IMG/VR virus record: IMGVR_UViG_3300026078_000033
Location: 1-58,712 of that record
Strand: one strand, 5' to 3'
Origin: a virus
Length of the DNA: 58,712 nt
Part shown: one piece after another, positions 1-6,445 of the stretch
Layout: every line of letters begins with the position of its first letter
Position numbering within the stretch: the first letter of the stretch is position 1
Notes under the pieces: model-generated
Databases searched by the model: none
Seen by the model: only the letters and a program-made list of their open reading frames with translations
Told to the model about the DNA's origin: nothing
Translations under genes and position numbers: made by a program

Positions 1-126
1 GTTCCACGGGCGCCAGCCGCTCGAGTTCGGCCAGGACGGTGCGGAGGTCGGCGATTGTCAGCGGTGCGACGTCCTCGGCGTTGGCGAACCACACGACGTC
101 GCCGTGGGGCCAGTCGTCCAGGAACG
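1..126. repeat. Terminal direct repeat, left copy
   Basis: The first 126 bases are identical to 58576-58701. A long open reading frame crosses the join in frame (1063 down to 1, then 58575 down to 58205). The simplest reading is a circular molecule, or a circularly permuted phage genome, whose assembly overlaps itself. The repeat lies inside coding sequence, so a functional terminal repeat is less likely. Confidence 0.93.
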
Positions 127-1063
127 CCCCCACGCGTCCCGCCGCCCCCTGCGCCTGCTCGCCGCCCGTTGTCTCGGCCGCCTCAACGGCGGCACGGTTG
201 GGGGCGTCCTGTCGGCTGTGCGGCCACGAAGAGGCAATCGCGGCGGTGTGTGCAGCGCTGAGAATGCGTCGCTGCACGTCATCGATCTCGGGCCCGTCGA
301 GGTCGGCGAGCAGGACGCCGCCGATGCTGGTATCGACGAACATGTGCTCGGCGAGGTCGAGGTAGTCGAGTCCGGCCGCGTAGTCCTGGATGAGCACGGC
401 GGCGTATGCGCGGATCGCAGCATCGCTGATCTTGCGCTCGCTTTGCGGTCCGGGGACGGTCGGCGTCTCGGGCGGCTGGTGCTCGTCCGCCTTCGCAGGC
501 TCGGGCCGCATGGCCTTGCGACAGAAGCACACCTCGCTGGGGGGCGTCAGGCTGACGCACTGCGGGCAGCCCCGGCAGTAGCAGACCGCGCACGGGTCGC
601 CGTTGGCCGGTTGCGCGGTCCTTCCGCGTTCGTACGCGGCGAGCACCTTCTGCACGTCGTCGAGGTCTTCCTCGTCCATCACCAGCGGGCCCTCTGCCTG
701 GAACCAGGCGCGCAGCCTCGCCGCGGCGTCGGCGGTCTCGGCGTCGTCGTCGGCGGTCGGGGTTTCGCCACTGTCGTGGAGCTTGAGGCCGGCGATGGCG
801 ATGGCGCTGGTTGCGGTCGTAATCGCGTCGACGGGGGCGTCGCCTGCCGCGGTCAGCGCCGTCATGACATCGGCGAGGAACGCGGCGATGTGGATCATCA
901 GGTCGCCGTCGGCGGCTGTGACCTTCGGCAGCCGATAGTGGATGAGCGTGGTGAAACTGTCGGCGACCGGACGGGCCTGGGCGGTCAGCGTCGGCTGCGT
1001 GGCGATGCCTTCGCGGATGGAGGCGATGAGCCGGTCGGTGGTGATGGGGTCGTTGGTGGGCAT
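1..1063 (-). CDS. Unknown protein with Cys cluster, 5' part (gene crosses the circular junction)
   Basis: From ATG at 1063 the frame is open to base 1 and continues without a stop into 58575-58205, giving 477 residues. The start overlaps the stop of the preceding gene as TGATG. The translation begins MPTNDPITTDRLIASIREG. Residues about 155-175 hold a dense Cys cluster (CAVCYCRGCPQC, then CFC), probably a zinc site. The tail encoded at the window end has CRIMCVGPACAKPCDDC, a second Cys cluster. I do not recognise a family. Because the window edge cuts it, this gene appears as two halves and is easily missed; it is an ordinary member of the translationally coupled early operon. Confidence 0.8.
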   Translation of the reverse strand, partial: MPTNDPITTDRLIASIREGIATQPTLTAQARPVADSFTTLIHYRLPKVTAADGDLMIHIAAFLADVMTALTAAGDAPVDAITTATSAIAIAGLKLHDSGETPTADDDAETADAAARLRAWFQAEGPLVMDEEDLDDVQKVLAAYERGRTAQPANGDPCAVCYCRGCPQCVSLTPPSEVCFCRKAMRPEPAKADEHQPPETPTVPGPQSERKISDAAIRAYAAVLIQDYAAGLDYLDLAEHMFVDTSIGGVLLADLDGPEIDDVQRRILSAAHTAAIASSWPHSRQDAPNRAAVEAAETTGGEQAQGAAGRVGAFLDDWPHGDVVWFANAEDVAPLTIADLRTVLAELERLAPVE

Positions 1064-1284
1064 CAGGTCTGCTCCGGTCGTAGGGAGGCGATGGCGCGCT
1101 GCGCGGCCGCGGCCCACTCGGGGCTTTGGCGGTAGCCGGCGGACGGGTCGTAGGCGGCGTAGACGGCCTCCTGGATGTCTTGCGGGACCTGGTTCCAGCA
1201 GGCGCGGCACATGAGCTGGTCGCGGCGGCGGGTGTTGACGCAGTCGTCGGCGTGGCAGGTCAGGCGGGCGGTCATGGGCTTCAT
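1063..1284 (-). CDS. Small zinc-finger-like protein
   Basis: 73 residues. The first half carries C-x4-C followed by C-x2-C (CHADDC and CRACW), a compact four-Cys arrangement typical of small phage zinc-binding proteins. The second half is a short helical segment. It is coupled to the next gene by a TGATG overlap at 1061-1065. Function unknown; a nucleic-acid or protein adaptor is possible but is only inference. Confidence 0.7.
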   Translation of the reverse strand: MKPMTARLTCHADDCVNTRRRDQLMCRACWNQVPQDIQEAVYAAYDPSAGYRQSPEWAAAAQRAIASLRPEQT

Positions 1285-1306
1285 CGGCTGGCCCGGATGG
1301 TGTGGA

Positions 1307-1453
1307 TCATTCGCAGTCCCTTTCGGGTGGTGTCGGGTTGGGTCGGCGTCGTTCCGTCGGGGTGACGTCGGCGCGTGCTTCGGCTTCGAGGCGGGCCTCG
1401 CGGCGGTCGTCTCGGGTGGCGCCGCGGCCGCATGGGCCGGTGAAGCGGCTCAT
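1307..1453 (-). CDS. Small charged protein (48 aa)
   Basis: The ATG at 1453 overlaps the stop of the initiator gene as ATGA (1450-1453). The product, beginning MSRFTGPCGRGATRDDRRE, is rich in Arg, Glu and Asp and ends 22 bp before the next gene. It is shorter than usual gene-calling cut-offs. The tight coupling, identical in style to its neighbours, is the main support. Function unknown. Confidence 0.5.
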   Translation of the reverse strand: MSRFTGPCGRGATRDDRREARLEAEARADVTPTERRRPNPTPPERDCE

Positions 1454-2436
1454 GCTGCGCCGCCGGCGGCGTTGTCGATGGGTCTGGTGGCGAGGTGGGC
1501 GGCGCGGATCTCGACGCCACGTTTGGTGAGCGGGACGCCGTCGGCTTCGAGTGCGCGGCGGCCGGCGACGCGCCAAGCGGTCGCGGCGGCCGGTCGCATC
1601 GCGGCAAGGACAGCGCGGGCGGTGTCGAGTTCGTCGTCGGCCGGCGGCGGCTCGGACTCTTCATCCACTTCTTCGCTTCGTCCACAGGCGTCACCGTCTC
1701 GGGTAGGTGACTGGGTCACCTGAGGTGAGTTAGTTGGAAGAAGTAGGAAGAGATTGGTAGGCGGCACCGGGTTGCCGGTACTCGTGCAACCCGTTGCCGG
1801 TACTCGTGCAACCGGTTGCCGGTACGGCTGGTTATCCACAGGGTCCGTAGCGGCACCGGGTTGCCGGTACTCGTCAGTAGGTTCTGGATCCTCGACAAGC
1901 TGTAGCGGCACCGGGTTGCCGGTACCGTCCGAGTTATCCACAGGGACGTCAGGGTCAGGTTCCGACACGGGGTTGCCGGTACGTTCCACCGGCATCGGCC
2001 GCTCCGGAAGCTGCCTGCCCTGAAGCGACGCCAGCAGCGGGCGCAGCGCCGGCGGTTTCGGACGCTTCCCAACCCGCGGTTCACCGTCCAAACCGAGCGG
2101 CACACCCTTCGGGTCACGGCGCATCGGGATGCCCGGCAGGTCCCCGCCGGGTGTGGTCAGCTGGTAGGTGTTCGCGTCCGTGGCGGTCCGGCCGTAGCGG
2201 GTCACCTCGATCAGGCCCAGTAGCTCCAGCGCCTGGACCGAGTCGCGGGCATACCGCTCATCGCAGATCGCCTCGTCGCCGAGCCGCTTCTGTCCGCACG
2301 ATGCGTTGGAGCCGTCGGCGTCGGCGCTGATACCGAGGATGAAGGCCACCACCTTGATCTGCTGGGGCAGGTCAGAGCGGCGAATGACCTGCATCCAGGC
2401 GTAGTTGCCGAGTGCCTGGTGCTTCAACGTGGCCAA
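1450..2436 (-). CDS. Phage replication initiator, lambda-O-like, containing the origin
   Basis: 328 residues from a TTG start. Residues about 1-95 look like a winged-helix domain of the phage replication/helix-turn-helix type: KHQALGNYAWMQVIRR, an FILGISADADGSNASCGQKR-like stretch, then a helix ending LELLGLIEVTRYG. Residues about 120-235 are a low-complexity Pro/Asn linker, which is where the DNA carries six iterons and two DnaA boxes. The C-terminal about 60 residues are helical and acidic. The organisation recalls lambda O, where the origin lies inside the initiator gene and the N-terminal winged helix binds its iterons. An iteron-like core (tgccggtac, 2437-2445) abuts the start codon, suggesting autoregulation. 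No helicase-loader domain is evident. Confidence 0.7.
   Translation of the reverse strand: MATLKHQALGNYAWMQVIRRSDLPQQIKVVAFILGISADADGSNASCGQKRLGDEAICDERYARDSVQALELLGLIEVTRYGRTATDANTYQLTTPGGDLPGIPMRRDPKGVPLGLDGEPRVGKRPKPPALRPLLASLQGRQLPERPMPVERTGNPVSEPDPDVPVDNSDGTGNPVPLQLVEDPEPTDEYRQPGAATDPVDNQPYRQPVARVPATGCTSTGNPVPPTNLFLLLPTNSPQVTQSPTRDGDACGRSEEVDEESEPPPADDELDTARAVLAAMRPAAATAWRVAGRRALEADGVPLTKRGVEIRAAHLATRPIDNAAGGAA
1727..1982. other. Putative origin of replication: six iterons, two DnaA boxes, AT-richer flank
   Basis: Six copies of a 17-bp iteron with invariant core gttgccggtac lie at 1765-1781, 1787-1803, 1809-1825, 1854-1870, 1909-1925 and 1966-1982. The first three are spaced exactly 22 bp. 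Perfect consensus DnaA boxes TTATCCACA lie at 1832-1840 and 1934-1942. Beside the first iteron, 1727-1760 is unusually AT-rich for this genome and could be the unwinding element. The iterons fall in different reading frames of the initiator gene (giving e.g. TGNPVP, YRQP and VPATG), so DNA rather than peptide sequence is conserved. Confidence 0.8.
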
Positions 2437-2481
2437 TGCCGGTACCGCCCTTTCGTACGTGTGCTGATGTTCAAGGCGGTG

Positions 2482-2559
2482 CTATGCGGCCCGCACGGCC
2501 GTTGCGGCCGGTTTGGAACGGCGCCGGTTCTGGCCGACGTCGAGGGCTGACGCGGGCAT
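2482..2559 (-). CDS. Possible 25-aa peptide upstream of initiator
   Basis: An ATG at 2559 overlaps the stop of the upstream zinc-finger gene (TGATG) and opens a frame of 25 basic residues, MPASALDVGQNRRRSK and on. It has no recognisable feature. It is listed only because coupling overlaps of this kind mark nearly all real genes here. The stretch 2437-2481 between it and the initiator holds the iteron-like core and presumably the initiator's translation signals. Confidence 0.25.
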   Translation of the reverse strand: MPASALDVGQNRRRSKPAATAVRAA

Positions 2560-2897
2560 CAGGCGACACCTGCCTCGGTGAGGACCTCGGCCCAGGCCGC
2601 GTCCAACGCCGCCGCGCGCTCGGCCTTTGCCTGCCGGATCTTGGCCCGGCGGTCGTTGGTGTATTCGGCGTAGGCATCCAGGCACGCGCGGCAGGCCTTC
2701 TCACCGCGGTATCGGTGTGTGTAGTAGCCGGGGAGCGTGCCGCACTGCGCAGGCTCGCGCGCCGCGACCTTGCCGGCGCGGTAGTCGCGGGTGTACTGCG
2801 CCCGGGCCTCACGGCAGGCATCGCACGCCTCTTCACCTGCCTTGATGTGGCGCTGGTAGCGGCCCGGCGTGCCGTGCGGCTTTAGTTCACGCGGCAT
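2559..2897 (-). CDS. Two-repeat zinc-binding protein, paralogue of 5670-6032
   Basis: About 112 residues in two repeats of one motif: HGTPGRYQRHIKAGEEACDAC then CGTLPGY followed by HRYRGEKACRAC, each ending in a basic Y-x-R-x-YR-type helix. Each repeat can bind one zinc. Start chosen at ATG 2897, not the upstream GTG at 2903, because a GAGGAGG ribosome-binding site sits 5 nt before it and would overlap the GTG. The family is familiar in actinophages and is usually left uncharacterised; DNA binding is plausible. The same two-repeat architecture recurs at 5670-6032. Confidence 0.75.
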   Translation of the reverse strand: MPRELKPHGTPGRYQRHIKAGEEACDACREARAQYTRDYRAGKVAAREPAQCGTLPGYYTHRYRGEKACRACLDAYAEYTNDRRAKIRQAKAERAAALDAAWAEVLTEAGVA

Positions 2898-3324
2898 GAG
2901 CACCTCCTCGCGGGCCCCTCACCGCTTGCTTTCCGGCAGCCCCGGCGAACAGGGACCGGTGGTGGGCGTCGCAGTCGTCGCAGGTCGGCAGGACCTCCTC
3001 GCCGGTGTGCTTGAACCGGCCGGCGACGTCGGCGACGACCTGCTTCGGCTCGATGGCGCGCGGGTTGCCGCACCCGGGACACACCGGGCAGTCGTTGCAC
3101 CGCCGGGCGATCAGCGGGGCGGTGGCGAACCGCAGCCGGTTCTTGGCCATCGCGGCCTTCACGTCGGCCAGGCGGTACTCGCCGAGGCCCTTGATCTGCT
3201 TGGCGTTGTCCTCGGTGAGGGCGATCAGCTGGCCGATGGTGTCGATGCCGGCGGCGCGCAGCGCTTTCGGAGCTTCGGTGGTGCAGCCGAGCTCGGCGAT
3301 CGGGGAATCGAAGCGCAGCGCCAT
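2887..3324 (-). CDS. RNA polymerase alpha-CTD-like helix-hairpin-helix protein with zinc ribbon
   Basis: 145 residues from ATG 3324, which overlaps the upstream stop as TGATG; the longer frame to 3378 has no support. Residues 5-66 match the C-terminal domain of the RNA polymerase alpha subunit in pattern: DSPIAEL, then LRAAGIDTIGQLIALTE, IKGLGEYRLADVKAAM, LRF, which corresponds to PVDDLEL / GI-TIG-L / LGKKSL-EIK / GLSL. The DNA-contacting Arg and Asn of real alpha-CTD (E. coli R265, N268) are not conserved. Residues 76-85 (C-x2-C-x2-C-x2-C) and 115-122 (C-x2-C, HH) look like zinc sites. Inference: a transcription-modifying early protein that imitates or engages the alpha-CTD site. Alternatively it is a general HhH DNA-binding protein. 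Confidence 0.65.
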   Translation of the reverse strand: MALRFDSPIAELGCTTEAPKALRAAGIDTIGQLIALTEDNAKQIKGLGEYRLADVKAAMAKNRLRFATAPLIARRCNDCPVCPGCGNPRAIEPKQVVADVAGRFKHTGEEVLPTCDDCDAHHRSLFAGAAGKQAVRGPRGGAHAA

Positions 3325-3737
3325 CAGCCGCCGGCCTTCGCCACGTCGCTGTCGCTGCCAGTGCTGGCGTCTGCGCACAGCTCAGCGACGATGCGCTCCA
3401 GGTCCTCCACGGCGTTGGCGCCGCTGAACAGCTCCTCCGCCTGCTCCGGCGTCAGCCCGAGCAGGTGTCGCGCGGCCACCGAGACGTGGACGTAACCGGG
3501 CGAGGCCGGGTCGTCGTCGATGTGCTTTTGGAGCTCGTCCGGGCTGGGCAGGCTGGCGCGAAGGACTTCGTCGTCCTCGTCCAGCGTGACGCCGCCGAGC
3601 TTGACGGCCCAGCCTGCGAAGCAGTGAGCCGTGCCGCAGTCGGTCTGCAAAGACCAGTCCCCTTGGTACCAGGTGTCGGGGTACCGCTTGATATAGGTCA
3701 GCGTCTGCTGCAGCAGGACCTTGTTTGGGGTACTCAT
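3324..3737 (-). CDS. Conserved hypothetical protein with CGTAHCFAGWA motif
   Basis: 137 residues. ATG at 3737 is preceded by GGAGA at 7 nt. The N-terminal half has Y-P-x-T-W-Y-Q-x-x-W then CGTAHCFAGWAVKLGG, a motif seen in many phage and Streptomyces hypothetical proteins. The C-terminal half, including ARHLLGLTPEQAEELFSG, is helical and resembles the usual end of that family. Biochemical role unknown. The stop is coupled to the alpha-CTD-like gene by TGATG. Confidence 0.75.
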   Translation of the reverse strand: MSTPNKVLLQQTLTYIKRYPDTWYQGDWSLQTDCGTAHCFAGWAVKLGGVTLDEDDEVLRASLPSPDELQKHIDDDPASPGYVHVSVAARHLLGLTPEQAEELFSGANAVEDLERIVAELCADASTGSDSDVAKAGG

Positions 3738-3881
3738 ATCGGGTTCTCCATCGTCTTCAGGTCTGTGGGCGGCCGGCCGCCTGTCCCTCAACAGGCGGCC
3801 AGCCTCATCGCCGGCATCCCTCCGCGAACCCGAGGTCCGCGGCCCGGCGGTACTCCCCTTCCGGGGGGTTCGGTGGTCTGG

Positions 3882-3924
3882 GCCCGGCAGCCGGACCGGG
3901 GGTTATGGAGTCCGGCTGCCGGGC
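3882..3924. terminator. Strong hairpin between genes, probable terminator
   Basis: A perfect 14-bp inverted repeat (gcccggcagccgga at 3882-3895 with its complement at 3911-3924) encloses a 15-nt loop in the 244-bp gap between the genes ending at 3982 and starting at 3737. It has no U-tract, as is common for GC-rich actinomycete terminators. It could attenuate the early operon. Confidence 0.6.
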
Positions 3925-3981
3925 GGGGTGCCTGCTGACGGCCGGGGGGCAACCGTCGGCAGGCGGTCTGAGGGGCCGCGT

Positions 3982-4350
3982 CTACGGCTCTTCCAAGCCG
4001 AAGAGAACCTGCATCGTCAGGCACGGCCACAGGGCGGTGGCGAACGGCCGGGTGCATTCCTGGCACACGAGCAGGCCGCCGCCGCGATCGACTGCTTCGT
4101 GCAGCTGCCACGTGCGCTCCAGGCGCTGGGCCCAGCCGGCGTGCTGCTCGAGCAGGGTTTGCGCGCGCAGCCCGGCCCGGGCCAGAGCGATCAGCTCCGG
4201 GACATCGGCCGCGGATTCGCGGATCGGGCCGAGCCCGAGGCCGGCGCCCGGCACGGCCGCGGGTGAGAGCGAGGCGCGCCGGTACCGGGTCTCGGCTTCC
4301 TGCAGGAACGTCAGGCGTGCGGCGGAGCGGGAAGCGGTCGCTGGGCTCAT
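3982..4350 (-). CDS. Unknown helical protein (122 aa)
   Basis: Predominantly helical, beginning MSPATASRSAARLTFLQEAE, with a C-terminal C-x2-C (LVCQECTRPF) plus one more Cys, possibly half a zinc ribbon. ATGA overlap with the upstream membrane-protein gene. No family recognised; function unknown. Confidence 0.65.
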   Translation of the reverse strand: MSPATASRSAARLTFLQEAETRYRRASLSPAAVPGAGLGLGPIRESAADVPELIALARAGLRAQTLLEQHAGWAQRLERTWQLHEAVDRGGGLLVCQECTRPFATALWPCLTMQVLFGLEEP

Positions 4351-4787
4351 GGTCCGGGCACCTCTGCGGCGGCGACCAGGTCGGCCGTCATGAACCGGCG
4401 CGGGCCCCGGATCTCGTCCAGTTCCAGGGTGGGCTCCTCAGCCGCCCAGTTGTCGGCGCTGATGGCGTCGGTCAGGGCCAGGGTCGCGTCGGTGTCGTCG
4501 TCCTGGTGCTCGACACCGATCGGGTGCAGGGGGCGGCGCAGCGGGGCGCAGGCGACGGCCTGCACGAGGTAGCGGTGGCGGCCGCGGTGCCAGCCGATGC
4601 TGGTGGCGTAGGAGCAGGTGCCCAGGATCAGCACGACCGCGCCGACGCCGAACGCGAGCGCTGTCAGGTGCAGCAGCCCGTTCTCGGTGTGGATGATCCA
4701 CATGGCGTTGGCGCCGATGACGGCGGTGGTGGCGATGCGGGGCCCGATCTTCTGCCAGGGCTGGCGGCGGTGGCGCGAGGTGCTCAC
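4347..4787 (-). CDS. Predicted membrane protein (146 aa)
   Basis: A basic N-terminus is followed by two hydrophobic stretches at about residues 17-32 and 38-62 (ALAFGVGAVVLILGTCSYAT), then a hydrophilic acidic tail. This suggests two membrane passes with a cytoplasmic C-terminus. Coupled by ATGA on both sides. Early actinophage operons often contain such small membrane proteins. Function unknown; superinfection exclusion is one possibility, not supported by any motif. Confidence 0.65.
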   Translation of the reverse strand: MSTSRHRRQPWQKIGPRIATTAVIGANAMWIIHTENGLLHLTALAFGVGAVVLILGTCSYATSIGWHRGRHRYLVQAVACAPLRRPLHPIGVEHQDDDTDATLALTDAISADNWAAEEPTLELDEIRGPRRFMTADLVAAAEVPGP

Positions 4788-5461
4788 TGTGTGCCTCCAT
4801 GGGCTGCGAGATAGGCGAGGACGATGGCGCCGGGCAGCCGCTCACCGTCGGCGGGGACGGCCCAGCCGGCAGCAACGGCCCAGGCGCGGGCTTTGCGCGA
4901 GGTGGCCGGATCCAGGCCCGCGGCCGTCGTGGGCGGCGCGGCCGGCGGCGCCGGTTCCGGGGTGGTGTCGAGGAGTTCGGCGAGCTCGGCCTCGTTCTTG
5001 GCCAGCTGCTCGCGCAGCACCTCGACGACCGCTCGCAGGGTCCGGATCTTCTCGCCGCGGTCGACGGGCTTGCCGGGCTGCTTGATGGGACTGCGCAGTT
5101 GCTGCTTCGGGGCTGGCCGCCTCGGAGCGGCCGGGACTGTCGGTGGCGCCGCGGCCGCGCGCTCGCCGGCGTCGGGCTTCAGGTCGGCGGGCTCGGCCAG
5201 CGTGGGCGACGGCGCGATGGTGGCACCGGGCAGCTGCCGCACGGAGGCCTTGCGGACACGGGGCGGCTGCGCGGCCGGCGCGGGAACGGCGGTCGGCTGC
5301 AGAGCGGCCCGGGCGTGGAGCCGGCCGAGGTCGACCGCGGCCGCGATCTGCGGCCGGGTCAGCTTGAGCTGCTCGGCGATGGTCTGGACCGGGACGAGCT
5401 GCGCGTGCAGGGTGAAGGCCTCCTTCTCGGTGGCCGTCATCGGGCGTGGTCCGGCTGGCAT
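4784..5461 (-). CDS. Unknown protein with HTH-like N-terminus and coiled coil
   Basis: About 225 residues from ATG 5461; a GTG at 5467 in GTGA overlap with the WhiB-like gene is an alternative start. Residues about 8-50 (TATEKEAFTLHAQLVPVQTI, then AEQLKLTRPQIAAAVDLGRL) read like a helix-turn-helix. A Pro/Ala-rich linker follows, then a probable coiled coil (EKIRTLRAVVEVLREQLAKN) and a small C-terminal domain beginning ATSRKARAWAVAAGW. The last resembles a Lsr2-type C-terminal DNA-binding motif only loosely. Possibly a DNA-binding protein. Confidence 0.6.
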   Translation of the reverse strand: MPAGPRPMTATEKEAFTLHAQLVPVQTIAEQLKLTRPQIAAAVDLGRLHARAALQPTAVPAPAAQPPRVRKASVRQLPGATIAPSPTLAEPADLKPDAGERAAAAPPTVPAAPRRPAPKQQLRSPIKQPGKPVDRGEKIRTLRAVVEVLREQLAKNEAELAELLDTTPEPAPPAAPPTTAAGLDPATSRKARAWAVAAGWAVPADGERLPGAIVLAYLAAHGGTQ

Positions 5462-5463
5462 GG

Positions 5464-5673
5464 TCACCGCCGCCGTTTCGGGGCGGGGATGCCGAACTCG
5501 CGGCGCAGGGCGGCGCGGCCGTGCATGGTGTAGCCGCCGCAGAACCCATCCAGCTCCCACGCCAGGGCCCAGGTCAGGCATTCGGGCCGGTCCCAGCAGC
5601 CCGCGCACACGGCCTCGCTCGGCTCGCGGCGGACGCAGGCGGCGTGCGGCAGCCTCGGCATCGGGACGGTCAT
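5464..5673 (-). CDS. WhiB-like (Wbl) iron-sulfur regulator
   Basis: 69 residues. Cys at 13, 23, 26 and 32 give C-x9-C-x2-C-x5-C, followed by GFCGGYTMHGRAAL, the position of the Wbl G-[VI]-W-G-G turn and basic tail. Wbl proteins bind a [4Fe-4S] cluster, contact the sigma factor, and control development or lysogeny; phage copies are known in actinophages. Two deviations are visible: the first spacer is short, and the turn Trp is replaced by Cys. Coupled by ATGA to the upstream zinc protein. Inferred role: host transcription control early in infection. Confidence 0.75.
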   Translation of the reverse strand: MTVPMPRLPHAACVRREPSEAVCAGCWDRPECLTWALAWELDGFCGGYTMHGRAALRREFGIPAPKRRR

Positions 5674-6032
5674 GCTGCGCTCACCTCCGCCCAGGCGTCG
5701 GCGAGCATCGCCTCGAAGGCTTTGGCCTTGGCCTTCTTCGCGGCGCGGTAGTCGCGCTGCTTCTCGGTCTTGTAGTCCCGTTCGGCCTGCTTGCAGGGGT
5801 CGCACAGCTCTTCGTCGTGCGCCTTGTGCCGGCGGGCCGCGCCGTAGGTGCCGCAGGGGGCCAGGACGCGCGGGTTCGCGGCGCGGTCGGCGGCGCTGCG
5901 TGCCCGGTTGGCCCGGTAGTCGGCCTGGTAGATGCGGTTGGCTTCTCGGCAGGGGTCGCAGACCGGTTCTCCGCGCTTCTTGTGCCGGGAGTAGCCGCCG
6001 GGTGTGCCGCAGGGCTTGAGGTGGCGCGTCAT
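5670..6032 (-). CDS. Two-repeat zinc-binding protein, paralogue of 2559-2897
   Basis: 120 residues. Repeat one is CGTPGGYSRHKKRGEPVCDP-C, repeat two CGTYGAARRHKAHDEELCDP-C, each followed by a Tyr/Arg-rich helix; the end AMLADAWAEVSAA resembles the paralogue's AALDAAWAEVLTEAGVA. The shared architecture points to an internal duplication preceding gene duplication. Function unknown, nucleic-acid binding plausible. ATGA-coupled at both ends, and lies directly upstream of the WhiB-like gene. Confidence 0.75.
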   Translation of the reverse strand: MTRHLKPCGTPGGYSRHKKRGEPVCDPCREANRIYQADYRANRARSAADRAANPRVLAPCGTYGAARRHKAHDEELCDPCKQAERDYKTEKQRDYRAAKKAKAKAFEAMLADAWAEVSAA

Positions 6033-6445
6033 GCCGCGGTACCCCGTTCCTTGTCTGCGTGGCCCGGGTGGGTGTCGACGAGGAAAACCGGGGCGGTGCC
6101 GCCGAAGGTCCGGTCGCTCTCCGGGATGTTGCCCAGGTGCGCGATGTCCGGGGAGCGGCGCAGGATGCCGGTGTCGAGGTGCCAGTCGTGGTCGAAACGC
6201 CAGTCGATGTCCTGTCGCATGCTGCGGATCAGCAGGTCGATCGCTTCGATGGCGTCCCTGGTGAGACCGTGCCACTGGAAGTCGGCGTCGTAGGCGACAA
6301 CGTGGCGGTACGGCCGGTGGTGGCGGGTGTACAGCAGCTGCAGCCGGACCACGGCGATGTCCGGGTCGTCGGCGGCTGCGCGGATCGCCGCGGCGAGGGT
6401 GGCGGTGCGCGCGCTGCCGGCACGTAGGGTCTTGATCCGGTTCAC
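6029..6445 (-). CDS. Unknown protein (138 aa)
   Basis: Mixed alpha/beta composition with a conserved-looking HVVAYDADFQWHGLTRDAIE segment and a Trp/His/Asp-rich RFDHDWHLDTG. It sits between the ssDNA-annealing protein and the zinc paralogue with ATGA overlaps, so it may belong to the DNA-metabolism cluster. No family recognised. Confidence 0.65.
   Translation of the reverse strand: MNRIKTLRAGSARTATLAAAIRAAADDPDIAVVRLQLLYTRHHRPYRHVVAYDADFQWHGLTRDAIEAIDLLIRSMRQDIDWRFDHDWHLDTGILRRSPDIAHLGNIPESDRTFGGTAPVFLVDTHPGHADKERGTAA

Noticed and set aside
1-126. Terminal repeat as a functional phage direct terminal repeat
   Set aside because: It lies within a continuous open frame that crosses the join, and its length is in the range of assembly overlaps. 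Functional repeats are usually intergenic and longer.
1754-2023. Plus-strand 89-codon frame over the iteron region
   Set aside because: It arises from the repeated iteron DNA. It has no ribosome-binding site and overlaps the initiator gene.
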